A stretch of DNA of 64,000 nucleotides from Selenomonas bovis DSM 23594 (lineage in GTDB: Bacteria; Bacillota; Negativicutes; Selenomonadales; Selenomonadaceae). Positions within the stretch are counted from its first letter, which is position 1, and each line of letters starts with the position of its first letter. The notes under the pieces are model-generated. The model saw nothing but the letters and a program-made list of their open reading frames with translations. It did not search any database and had not been told where the DNA came from. The stretch covers positions 3,450 through 67,449 of the forward strand of contig NZ_KB908386.1 of the NCBI RefSeq assembly GCF_000381005.1, read 5' to 3'. The translations under genes and the position numbers were made by a program. Positions 53,646 to 61,381 of this stretch are shown here, one piece after another.

Positions 53646-54548
53646 TCACCTCCCCCCGCTCTGCCGCGTCGCCGCGCGGAACTGCCGCGGCGTCTGCCCC
53701 GTCGCGCGGCGGAAGCATTTCGTGAAATAGCTGATGTCATGGAAACCCACGCGCGCGGCGATCTCGCTCACTTTCGCGTCCGTCGCGAGGAGCTGCGCCG
53801 CGGCCCGCTCGAGGCGGTAGTCCGTGAGATAGCGCATCGGCGAGGTGCCGACGGTCTTGCGGAAGCTCCGCAGGAGGACGCTCTCGCTGCAGGCGGCGAG
53901 GCGCATCAGCGTCTGGTTGGAGATGTCCTCATCGTAATGCGCGGCCAGATAGTCGAGGAGCAGCTTCATGCGCTCCATGAGCGTCTCATCGAGCGGCGCG
54001 GCCGGGCAGGCGGCGAGGTTGCCGCAGATGAGGTGCATGGCCCGCGAGAGCGCGTAGCGCGCCTCGATCGCGTAGCCGTCCGCCTCCTGCACGATGGCGT
54101 CCCAGGCGCGCATCATCAGGGCGGCGACCGCCCCATGCCAGGGGCGGCTGCCGCCGAGCAGCAGGAAGGGCAGATCCTCCCGGCCGCAGAACGGCACGAC
54201 GAGCTCCTGCCAGTAACAGGAATGCGGCGAGCCGCCGATGACCTCGGGGTGGATGACGAGCGAGCGGAGGACGCTCGCGCCGCCCGGCACATGCTGCACG
54301 GCATGCAGCACGCCCGTGTTGATCAGGACGCCCGCGCCCTTCTCGAGCGTGCGTTTTTCCGTGCCGACCTGCACGGTGACCGTCCCCGCCGTCGCGAGGA
54401 TGTACTCGAGCTCCTCGTGCCAGTGCATCGGCACGTTGTCGACCGCCATGTCGTCCTCGTAGCAGGCCACGGGAAAGAGCAGATCGCCGTGCTGCGTCTG
54501 CTCCTTCAGCCTCTGGTCGGTATGTACGTCACAAATCTGGATGGCCAT
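53646..54548 (-). CDS. AraC-family transcriptional regulator with cupin sensor
   Basis: 300 aa. N-terminal cupin (~20-110; HWHEELEYILATAG, INTGVLHAV) and C-terminal double HTH (~195-295; VSEIAARVGFHDISYFTKCF). Diverges from an MFS transporter and likely activates it on ligand binding. Confidence 0.93.
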   Translation of the reverse strand: MAIQICDVHTDQRLKEQTQHGDLLFPVACYEDDMAVDNVPMHWHEELEYILATAGTVTVQVGTEKRTLEKGAGVLINTGVLHAVQHVPGGASVLRSLVIHPEVIGGSPHSCYWQELVVPFCGREDLPFLLLGGSRPWHGAVAALMMRAWDAIVQEADGYAIEARYALSRAMHLICGNLAACPAAPLDETLMERMKLLLDYLAAHYDEDISNQTLMRLAACSESVLLRSFRKTVGTSPMRYLTDYRLERAAAQLLATDAKVSEIAARVGFHDISYFTKCFRRATGQTPRQFRAATRQSGGR

Positions 54549-54818
54549 ATCTATCTCCTTTCCAAGGAAATCGCTGAGATATTCGATGCGACGTTCCCTG
54601 TTCGCCGCTTGCCAAGCGAGAGCGATGATTCCTCAAGAAAAGGAGCCCGCGAAGCGGTGCCTTTTCACGAGGGATGCTCCCGCGGCCGCCGGCCGCGTCA
54701 GCGAGCGTTTGCCGGCGGGCCAATCTGACGGTTTTCTACCAGAAAATAGCCGGAAATCTTCTGGAAATCTCCTCTTCCTGACGGTATGATGATAGCACAG
54801 ATGACAAAGGAGGACAAT
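54549..54818 (+). promoter_or_regulatory. Divergent AraC/MFS control region
   Basis: Three direct repeats CCAGAAAA, CCGGAAAT and CTGGAAAT begin at 54739, 54750 and 54761, an 11-bp period, about 60-80 bases before the MFS start; this suits tandem AraC-family half-sites. AAAGGAGG precedes the MFS ATG. No gene otherwise. Confidence 0.5.
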
Positions 54819-56006
54819 ATGACATCTTTACTGCTCGCCGTGATCTACCTCGCCTTCATCAGCCTCGGCCTGCCGGACTCGCTGCTCGGCGCCGCCTGGC
54901 CGGCCATGCAGCCCTCGCTCGGGGTGCCGCTCTCCTACGCGGGCATCCTCTCGATGATCATCGCGCTCGGAACGGTCGTCTCCAGCCTGCAAAGCGACCG
55001 GCTCACGCTCCGCCTCGGCACGGGGCGCGTCACGACCATCAGTGTGGGCATGACGGCGGCCGCGCTGCTCGGTTTCTCGCTCTCAGGCAGCTTCTGGCAG
55101 CTCTGCCTCTGGGCCATCCCCTACGGGCTCGGCGCAGGGAGCGTCGACGCCGCGCTCAACAACTATGTAGCGCTCCACTACAAGAGCCGCCACATGAGCT
55201 GGCTCCACTGCATGTGGGGCGTCGGCGCGACCACGGGACCGTATATCATGGGGATCGCCCTCGCGCGCGGCGCAGGCTGGAGCGCCGGCTATGCCACCAT
55301 CGCCGGTCTGCAGGTGCTGCTCACGCTCCTGCTCCTGCTCAGCCTGCCGCTCTGGAAGTCGCGCCCAGGCGCCAGGGAGACCGCGCCAGCGGCTGCTCCC
55401 GCGCGGGAACAGCGCAAGCCGCTCTCCCTTGCCGCCGTCCTCGGCATCCCGGGCGCGCGGGAGATCATGATCGCTTTTTTCTGCTACTGTGCGCTGGAAC
55501 AGACCTGCGGACTCTGGGCCAGCAGTTTTCTGCATCTCGGGCACGGGATGACAGAGGAGCGCGCCGCCGGGCTCGCCGCGCTGTTTTTCCTCGGCGTGAC
55601 CGCCGGGCGTGCGGTGAGCGGCTTCCTCACCATACGGCTGAGCGATACGCGCATGATCCGCCTGGGGCAGCTGCTCCTGCTGATCGGCACCTCGCTGCTC
55701 TTCCTGCCCGCGAGCGCCTGCGCCCTCGCGGGGCTGGTGCTCGCAGGTCTCGGCTGCGCGCCCATCTACCCTTGCGTCATCCACGCCACGCCGAGCCATT
55801 TCGGCAAAGAGCTGTCGCAGGCCGTCATCGGCGTCGAGATGGCCGCCGCCTACATCGGAACGATGCTCATGCCGCCGCTCTTCGGCGTGCTCGCGAACCA
55901 CATCGCCGTCACGCTGCTGCCGCTCTACCTGCTCGCGCTCCTCGCGCTCATGACCACCATGACCGAGCGGCTCGAGCGCAAGACCGACCGGCGCGCCCGG
56001 CCATGA
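54819..56006 (+). CDS. MFS transporter (FucP-like type)
   Basis: 395 aa, twelve hydrophobic helices. LGLPDSLLGAAWPAMQPSLG and GLGAGSVDAALNNYVALHYK are typical of the sugar-permease-like MFS branch. Substrate unknown. The ATG at 54819 follows AAAGGAGGACAAT. Confidence 0.88.
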   Translation: MTSLLLAVIYLAFISLGLPDSLLGAAWPAMQPSLGVPLSYAGILSMIIALGTVVSSLQSDRLTLRLGTGRVTTISVGMTAAALLGFSLSGSFWQLCLWAIPYGLGAGSVDAALNNYVALHYKSRHMSWLHCMWGVGATTGPYIMGIALARGAGWSAGYATIAGLQVLLTLLLLLSLPLWKSRPGARETAPAAAPAREQRKPLSLAAVLGIPGAREIMIAFFCYCALEQTCGLWASSFLHLGHGMTEERAAGLAALFFLGVTAGRAVSGFLTIRLSDTRMIRLGQLLLLIGTSLLFLPASACALAGLVLAGLGCAPIYPCVIHATPSHFGKELSQAVIGVEMAAAYIGTMLMPPLFGVLANHIAVTLLPLYLLALLALMTTMTERLERKTDRRARP

Positions 56007-56092
56007 CGCTATCATATCGCATCAGCTTTTTACAATATCACATGGGTTTCTATCAAAAATTTTGATGGAGTGCCTTTTCTATCGGTGCGCAG

Positions 56093-56154
56093 GAAAAAAG
56101 CCCGCAGGCAGGGAGCGGCTTTCGCTGTTCCCTGCCTGCGGGCTCTATAGTTCT
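56093..56154 (-). terminator. Terminator of the chemosensory operon
   Basis: Minus strand AGCCCGCAGGCAGGGA, loop, exact inverse, then TTTTTT, about 60 bases after the response-regulator stop. Confidence 0.93.
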
Positions 56155-56212
56155 TGCTGACGAGTGTGTGGACGTCCGTGATGTCCGCGCGAAGGAGATG
56201 TTCCCGGCGGCG

Positions 56213-56635
56213 TCACTCCTCTTCCGCCACCGCCTCGACTGCTTGCAAGAGGCCGATATGCTTCATGACTTCCTCGACTTTCTGCACGTCGATTGGCTTC
56301 GAGGCGTAGGCGTCGCAGCCGAGCTTGAAGGCTTCCTTGACATAGTCGACGTCTGAGATCGCCGTCATCATGATGATCTTCAGATGGTCTTCCGGCGGGG
56401 TCGCGTACTGCTTCTCCAGGCCGCGGATCACCTTCAGCGTCTTGAGCCCGTCGACTTTCGGCATCATGATATCGAGGCAGAGTAAATCGTAGGGTTCCTG
56501 GCGCTTGATGGACTCGAGGTAGAGGTCGAGCGCCTCCATGCCGTCCACCGCGACGTCACAGGCACCGTATTTCTCCATCGCTTTCTTCAGGAATGCCCGC
56601 GATAGGCGGTCATCCTCCGCAATCAATATCTTCAT
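56213..56635 (-). CDS. Single-domain response regulator (CheY-like)
   Basis: 140 aa, receiver domain only. Acidic pair EDD (7-9), phosphoacceptor Asp in LLCLDIMMPKVDG, Thr in IMMTAIS and Lys in ASKPID are present. No output domain. The start overlaps the HisKA gene (ATGA), indicating tight coupling. It could be the CheY of this system or an adaptation protein. Confidence 0.93.
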   Translation of the reverse strand: MKILIAEDDRLSRAFLKKAMEKYGACDVAVDGMEALDLYLESIKRQEPYDLLCLDIMMPKVDGLKTLKVIRGLEKQYATPPEDHLKIIMMTAISDVDYVKEAFKLGCDAYASKPIDVQKVEEVMKHIGLLQAVEAVAEEE

Positions 56636-57471
56636 TTCCGCTCCTCCCTCTTGGTCCGATCGCTGCCGGATAGTTTCTTCTCGCAATACGCCATCAGGTC
56701 CTGGACATCGTCCTCCTGCACGGGGATCTGCGCGTTCCAGGTCTCGAGGATCGGGTCGCCCCGCAGCTTCGGATTGATGAAGATGCCGTGGCGATCGAGC
56801 TCCATGCCGCCGTTCTCCGGCTTGGAGAATTTGAGGATGGCGTTGATGCGGTGCAGGAGTTCTCCGGCACTTGTCTGCACTTCCTGCAGGTATTCCCTCT
56901 GGCACTCCGTGAGCTCTGTCTGAAAAAGCAGCGTCAGCATCCCGTTGATCCCGTTGAGCGGCGTGCGAAGCTCGTGCCCCATGTTCACGAGGAAGCGGTC
57001 TTTGACACGCGAGGCTTCCACGGCTCTCTGGCGCGCGTCTTCCGCGTCCGCACGGTCCTTTTCCGCGCGCATCTCGAGCTGGCGGAGCTTCGAGATGTCG
57101 CGCAGGATGATGGAGCAGCCGGACACGCCGCCGTCCATGTCGCCGACGGGCGAACACGTTGCGGAGAGGTAGACTTTCTCCCCGCCGCGGAAGATGCCGA
57201 TGTTCCGCGCGAGCCCCGCGGCCCGCCCCGTGCGGATGACGCGCGGGATGGGACTGGGGTACGCCTCGCCGGTCTCCACGTTGACGAGCGGGCAGACCGC
57301 GGAGAACCGTGCGCTCTCCGCCTTGCCCGTGACGCCGAGGATCTTCTCCGCCGCGGGATTCATGAACTGGATCTCCTCCTCGCGGTCCGTCAGCAGAATC
57401 CCGTCGCCGATATTTTGCAGGAGCCCCTGCGCGACCGGATCATCGAGCTCCCGCCTCTCTTCGTTTCGCAT
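56632..57471 (-). CDS. PAS-HisKA protein lacking the ATPase domain
   Basis: 279 aa. PAS domain ~12-125 (GDGILLTDREEEIQFMNPAA), coiled linker ~128-155, HisKA dimerisation helix pair with His166 (VNMGHELRTPLNGINGM) to ~235, then about 45 residues with no N, G1 or G2 box. No HATPase fragment is found in the other frames of the neighbouring DNA. It cannot phosphorylate itself by the usual route; it may receive phosphate, be phosphorylated by CheA, or act as a scaffold for the REC protein it overlaps. Confidence 0.85.
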   Translation of the reverse strand: MRNEERRELDDPVAQGLLQNIGDGILLTDREEEIQFMNPAAEKILGVTGKAESARFSAVCPLVNVETGEAYPSPIPRVIRTGRAAGLARNIGIFRGGEKVYLSATCSPVGDMDGGVSGCSIILRDISKLRQLEMRAEKDRADAEDARQRAVEASRVKDRFLVNMGHELRTPLNGINGMLTLLFQTELTECQREYLQEVQTSAGELLHRINAILKFSKPENGGMELDRHGIFINPKLRGDPILETWNAQIPVQEDDVQDLMAYCEKKLSGSDRTKREERK

Positions 57472-57507
57472 CTGATTATCTCCCTTCTTGCTCCTCTGAT
57501 GCCATCC

Positions 57508-59100
57508 CTAGCGCTCTGCGCCCGGGCCCCGGGCGCAGAGCGCGGCGATCGCCGCGGCGACCGCGGGGAGCGGCAGCTGCCGCTCGACGGCACCGGCCTC
57601 CCAGGCGGCGCGCGGCATCCCGTAGACAACGCTCGTCGCCTCGTCCTGTCCGAGCGTGCGCGCACCGCCCTGCCGCATCGCGAGGAGGCCCCGGGCACCG
57701 TCGTCCCCCATCCCCGTCAGCAGGACGCCGAGGCTGTCCGTGGCGAGGCACTGGTCCGCCACAGACTGGAAGAGCACGTCGACGGACGGGCAGTGCCCGT
57801 TGACGAGAGGCCCCTCCTGCACCGAGAGGCAGATGCGATCCCCGAGGCGCCGCACGCGCACATGCCGGTCTCCTGGCGCGATGTAGATATGGTTCGGCGC
57901 GAGGTACTCCCCTTCCCGCGCCGTATGCGCCGTCAGGCGGCAGTCCCGGTCGAGCCTCCGCGCGAAGAGCTCGGAGAATCCCGGCGGGATGTGCTGCACG
58001 ATGACGATGGGCGGCAGCGGCGGGACGAGCTGCGTGAGCACCGCCGCGAGCGCCTCCGTCCCGCCCGTCGACGCTCCCATGACGATCAAGCGGATGGAAT
58101 GCGTCCTCCCGTTTCGCACGGTCTGTCCGCTCGCTCCTTTTCGCGGGCCTACCGTATACCGCGGCAGGGCGCCGCCCGAGGACATCGGCGTCCTCGGGGA
58201 GCCCTGCACTCCCGCGCGCGCCGCGGCAAGGCTGGCATGCCCTGCGGCCGGCACGGCGGTGTGCGCCGCGTCCACGGGCTTCCGGTAGACGGAGGGCTGC
58301 ACGTAGAGGAAGGGCGCCATCTCGCAGTCGACGGTCTCCGCATGCCCGACGAAGAGATAGCCGCCCGGCACGAGCCAGTCGTAAAATTTGCGTACGAGCT
58401 CTGTGCGCGTCTCCCGGTCAAAGTAGATCATGACGTTCCGGCAGAAGATCACATGAAAGGGCTTTCGGAATGGGAACACGTGCGTCAAGAGGTTGAACGG
58501 GCGAAAGACGATGCTCTGCCGCAGCGCCTCCACGGCCTGCCGCTGCCCGTCGCGCCGCGAATGGAAATAGGCGCACTGCCAATGCTCCGGGAGCGCGGCG
58601 ACCGCGTCCGCCGCATAGATGCCGCGCGCCGCCTGCGCGATGACCTCCTCGGAGAGGTCCGTCGCGAGCAGGGAGGTCTCCCAGCCCGCGCCGCGCAGGG
58701 AGAAATACTCCGTCAGGAGCATCGCGAGCGTATATGCCTCCTCTCCCGTCGAGCAAGCTGCGCACCACGTCCGTACGTCCTGCGTGCGCGCCGCTGCCTG
58801 CGCGATCCACGGCAGGACGACGTCGCGGAAATACCAGAAATGATCCTCTTCGCGCAGGAAATACGTATGATGCGTCGTGATCGCCTCGGAGAGGAGTTTC
58901 CGCGCGCGCCCCGTCGTGTCCTGCCGGAGCCACGTGAGGAAGCCTGTCGCCGTGCGGCAGGACGCCGGGAGCCTCTCGTCCTCATGCTGGAACAGTTTGA
59001 ACAGACGGGATTCCAGGAGCACTCTCTTCTCGGGCGGCAGCTGTATGCCAAACGCCTGCTGTACGATCTGCGCGTACGCGGCGAAACATGCCTGGTCCAT
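57508..59100 (-). CDS. CheR-CheB fusion: receptor methyltransferase and methylesterase in one chain
   Basis: 530 aa. CheR domain ~1-275: SAM-binding AACSTGEEAYTLAM, FRPFNLL, VIFCRNVMIYFD, GGYLFVGHAE. Linker ~276-335 rich in Ala/Pro/Ser. CheB catalytic domain ~336-525 with triad Ser344 (MGASTGGTEAL), His370 (QHIPPGFSE) and Asp466/467 (GMGDDGARG). The CheB receiver domain is absent. One protein thus adds and removes methyl groups on chemoreceptor glutamates. Feedback through CheA would have to use the separate REC protein. Confidence 0.93.
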   Translation of the reverse strand: MDQACFAAYAQIVQQAFGIQLPPEKRVLLESRLFKLFQHEDERLPASCRTATGFLTWLRQDTTGRARKLLSEAITTHHTYFLREEDHFWYFRDVVLPWIAQAAARTQDVRTWCAACSTGEEAYTLAMLLTEYFSLRGAGWETSLLATDLSEEVIAQAARGIYAADAVAALPEHWQCAYFHSRRDGQRQAVEALRQSIVFRPFNLLTHVFPFRKPFHVIFCRNVMIYFDRETRTELVRKFYDWLVPGGYLFVGHAETVDCEMAPFLYVQPSVYRKPVDAAHTAVPAAGHASLAAARAGVQGSPRTPMSSGGALPRYTVGPRKGASGQTVRNGRTHSIRLIVMGASTGGTEALAAVLTQLVPPLPPIVIVQHIPPGFSELFARRLDRDCRLTAHTAREGEYLAPNHIYIAPGDRHVRVRRLGDRICLSVQEGPLVNGHCPSVDVLFQSVADQCLATDSLGVLLTGMGDDGARGLLAMRQGGARTLGQDEATSVVYGMPRAAWEAGAVERQLPLPAVAAAIAALCARGPGAER

Positions 59101-59120
59101 CCTGCCCGCCTCCTCACATC

Positions 59121-60803
59121 TCAGTATTTGCCGAAGCCTCCCGGGAGGTACGGTTCCTGCGGCGGACGGTGCTCGCCCGCCGCCTCCTTCGGTGCAGGTG
59201 CTCCGACCGGATTGGTCTCCGGACGGGCGGCCGGTTCTGCCCAGCGCTCAGGGAGTCCCGTCAGGCGGAATTTCCCTGCCGTATCTTTGAGACTTGCCGC
59301 CTGTGCCGAGAGCTCTTCGCTCGCGGAGGCCGCCTGCTCGGAGGTCGCCGAGTTGCTCTGGACGACCTGCGAGACCTGCAGCACGCCCTGGTTGATCTGC
59401 TCGAGTGCGAGCTGCTGCTCGTTCGATGCCTTCGCGATTCCCTCGACGAGGCTGGCGACGTCCTCGACGTGCGTCATGATGGCCTCGAGCTCCTCCGCTG
59501 TCTTCGACGCGATCGTCCGACCCTCGTTGACCTTCGCGATCGAGTCCTCGATCATGTCCGTCGTCTCCTTCGCGGCTTTCGCCGAGCGCGCCGCGAGATT
59601 CCGGACTTCCTCGGCAACGACCGCGAAGCCCTTGCCGTGCGATCCTGCCCGCGCCGCCTCGACCGCCGCATTCAGCGCGAGGATGTTCGTCTGGAACGCG
59701 ATCTCATCGATGACCTTGATGATCTTCGAGATATTCGCTGACGAGACGTTGATGGCCTCCATCGCGCGCAGCATCTCCTTCATCTCCTTGTCCCCGTTCT
59801 GCGCCTGCACGCGCGCCTTGCCCGTGAGCTCGTTCGCGTGGTCCGCGTTCTCCGCGTTGCTCTTGGTCTGCGAGGCGATTTCGGCGATGGACGACGAGAG
59901 CTCCTCGACGGAGGACGCCTGCTCGGCCGCGCCCTGTGACAGCGAGACGCTCGCATCCGAGACGTTTTTCGCCCCAGCCGCGACCTGCCCAGACGCCATG
60001 CGGATGGCCTGCATCGAGCGGTCGAGCTCGCCGCGCATCTTCTCGAAATTCGCGGCGACCATGCCGATCTCATCCTGCGCCTCCAGCGCGACGGCATGCG
60101 TGAGATCCCCGCCCGCGATGGCGCGCGCGTCCTCTCCGAGCTGTTCCATGCGGCGCGAGATGCTGCGCGCCAGCGCGACGCCGATCAGGAGGGAGACAAT
60201 GAGCGCGACGACGGCAATGACGCCCGCGGCCAGCACGATGCGCTCCGCATAGGCGCCTTCTGCCTGCATCTCTTGCTGCGCCTTCTCATCTGCCCGCGTC
60301 GCGAAGTCATTGAGCGACGCGCCGATGGTCCCGCCGAGATCGTGGACCGGCTTCATCTCCGGCAGATTCTCCACGGGAGAGCCGGGGACCGTCTGCGCTG
60401 CGATGAGCGCGGCACGCGCCTGCTTGTACTGCTGCATCTGCCGCTCGAGCTCCGCCATCGCCTGCTGATCTGCCCCCGTCACCGCCAGCGCCTGGAGCTG
60501 CGCGATCTGCGCCTCGACGGCGCTGTCATGTGCCTGCAACTCACTGAGGGATTGCTGCCGCGCCTCGGGCGACTGGCGGAAAAGGTAGCGCGTGAGCTCC
60601 CCGCGGTCCTCTGAGAACGCCTTGCCCGCCTGCATCGCGACGACGGCCGTCTTCGCGTCCTCCCTGTACACCTTCTGATACGTCGTGTTGATCTGATCCG
60701 ACAGGCTGAAACTCGCGATGACCGTCGCGAGCAGGAGCACGCAGAGCACGCCCGTCAGGCTGACGATCTTCGTCCCGATTCTCATATTGCTGAACTTTCC
60801 CAT
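59121..60803 (-). CDS. Methyl-accepting chemotaxis protein of the che operon
   Basis: 560 aa. TM1 ~12-34, four-helix-type sensor ~38-185, TM2 ~190-213, HAMP, then the signalling hairpin with EIAFQTNILALNAAVEAARA. C-terminal ~40 residues are Pro/Ala-rich and end GGFGKY. Encoded between cheW and the cheR/cheB fusion, so it is the dedicated receptor. Confidence 0.95.
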   Translation of the reverse strand: MGKFSNMRIGTKIVSLTGVLCVLLLATVIASFSLSDQINTTYQKVYREDAKTAVVAMQAGKAFSEDRGELTRYLFRQSPEARQQSLSELQAHDSAVEAQIAQLQALAVTGADQQAMAELERQMQQYKQARAALIAAQTVPGSPVENLPEMKPVHDLGGTIGASLNDFATRADEKAQQEMQAEGAYAERIVLAAGVIAVVALIVSLLIGVALARSISRRMEQLGEDARAIAGGDLTHAVALEAQDEIGMVAANFEKMRGELDRSMQAIRMASGQVAAGAKNVSDASVSLSQGAAEQASSVEELSSSIAEIASQTKSNAENADHANELTGKARVQAQNGDKEMKEMLRAMEAINVSSANISKIIKVIDEIAFQTNILALNAAVEAARAGSHGKGFAVVAEEVRNLAARSAKAAKETTDMIEDSIAKVNEGRTIASKTAEELEAIMTHVEDVASLVEGIAKASNEQQLALEQINQGVLQVSQVVQSNSATSEQAASASEELSAQAASLKDTAGKFRLTGLPERWAEPAARPETNPVGAPAPKEAAGEHRPPQEPYLPGGFGKY

Positions 60804-60847
60804 GGCTCACATCTCCTAGATTTTCCAAAAACAGATCCTATGCCTTG

Positions 60848-61360
60848 TCACTCTGCGGCTGCGGGTGCTGTGCCCTGCGCCTCTTCCATCGCCGCCTGCT
60901 CGTCCTCGCTGAAGAGCTTCTCCCAATCGAGCAGCAGGACGACGTCCTGCCCATCCTCGCGGAGCCTCCCGATGCCGCGGATGTAGCGGTTCTTCGACGC
61001 GCGGAGATCCGGCGGCGGGACGACCTTCGCCGCGGGGATCGTCAGCACCTCGGACACGCCGTCGATGATGAGCCCGATCAGCATCTCCGCCACCTTGATG
61101 ACAATCACGCACGTCCGGTCGGTATAGTCGCGGAATTCCCGATGAAAGCGCAGGCGCATATCGACCACAGGGATGATCTTGCCGCGCAGGTTGATGATGC
61201 CTTGTACATAATCCGGAACCTCCGGTACTTTCGTGATCGGCAGGATGCCGATGATCTCCATGACCACGCGGATATCGATGCCGTAGGTTTCCTCGCCAAG
61301 GAAGAACGTCAGATACTTGTCCTTCTGTGTATCTTCTTCCTCCAGGATCTCTTCACTCAT
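60848..61360 (-). CDS. cheW: Chemotaxis adaptor CheW
   Basis: 170 aa. KYLTFFLGEETYGIDIRVVM, GIINLRGKIIPVVD and RLRFH are CheW signatures. Links the receptor to CheA. An acidic C-terminal tail extends past the usual domain. Confidence 0.95.
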   Translation of the reverse strand: MSEEILEEEDTQKDKYLTFFLGEETYGIDIRVVMEIIGILPITKVPEVPDYVQGIINLRGKIIPVVDMRLRFHREFRDYTDRTCVIVIKVAEMLIGLIIDGVSEVLTIPAAKVVPPPDLRASKNRYIRGIGRLREDGQDVVLLLDWEKLFSEDEQAAMEEAQGTAPAAAE

Positions 61361-61381
61361 GCTGCTTTCCCTCCCTCTTGC

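Noticed and set aside
56788-60252. 1154-codon open frame on the plus strand
   Set aside because: It lies opposite the coupled cheR/cheB, mcp and HisKA genes, is Arg/Ala/His-rich in the way of antisense GC-rich DNA, and has no domains.
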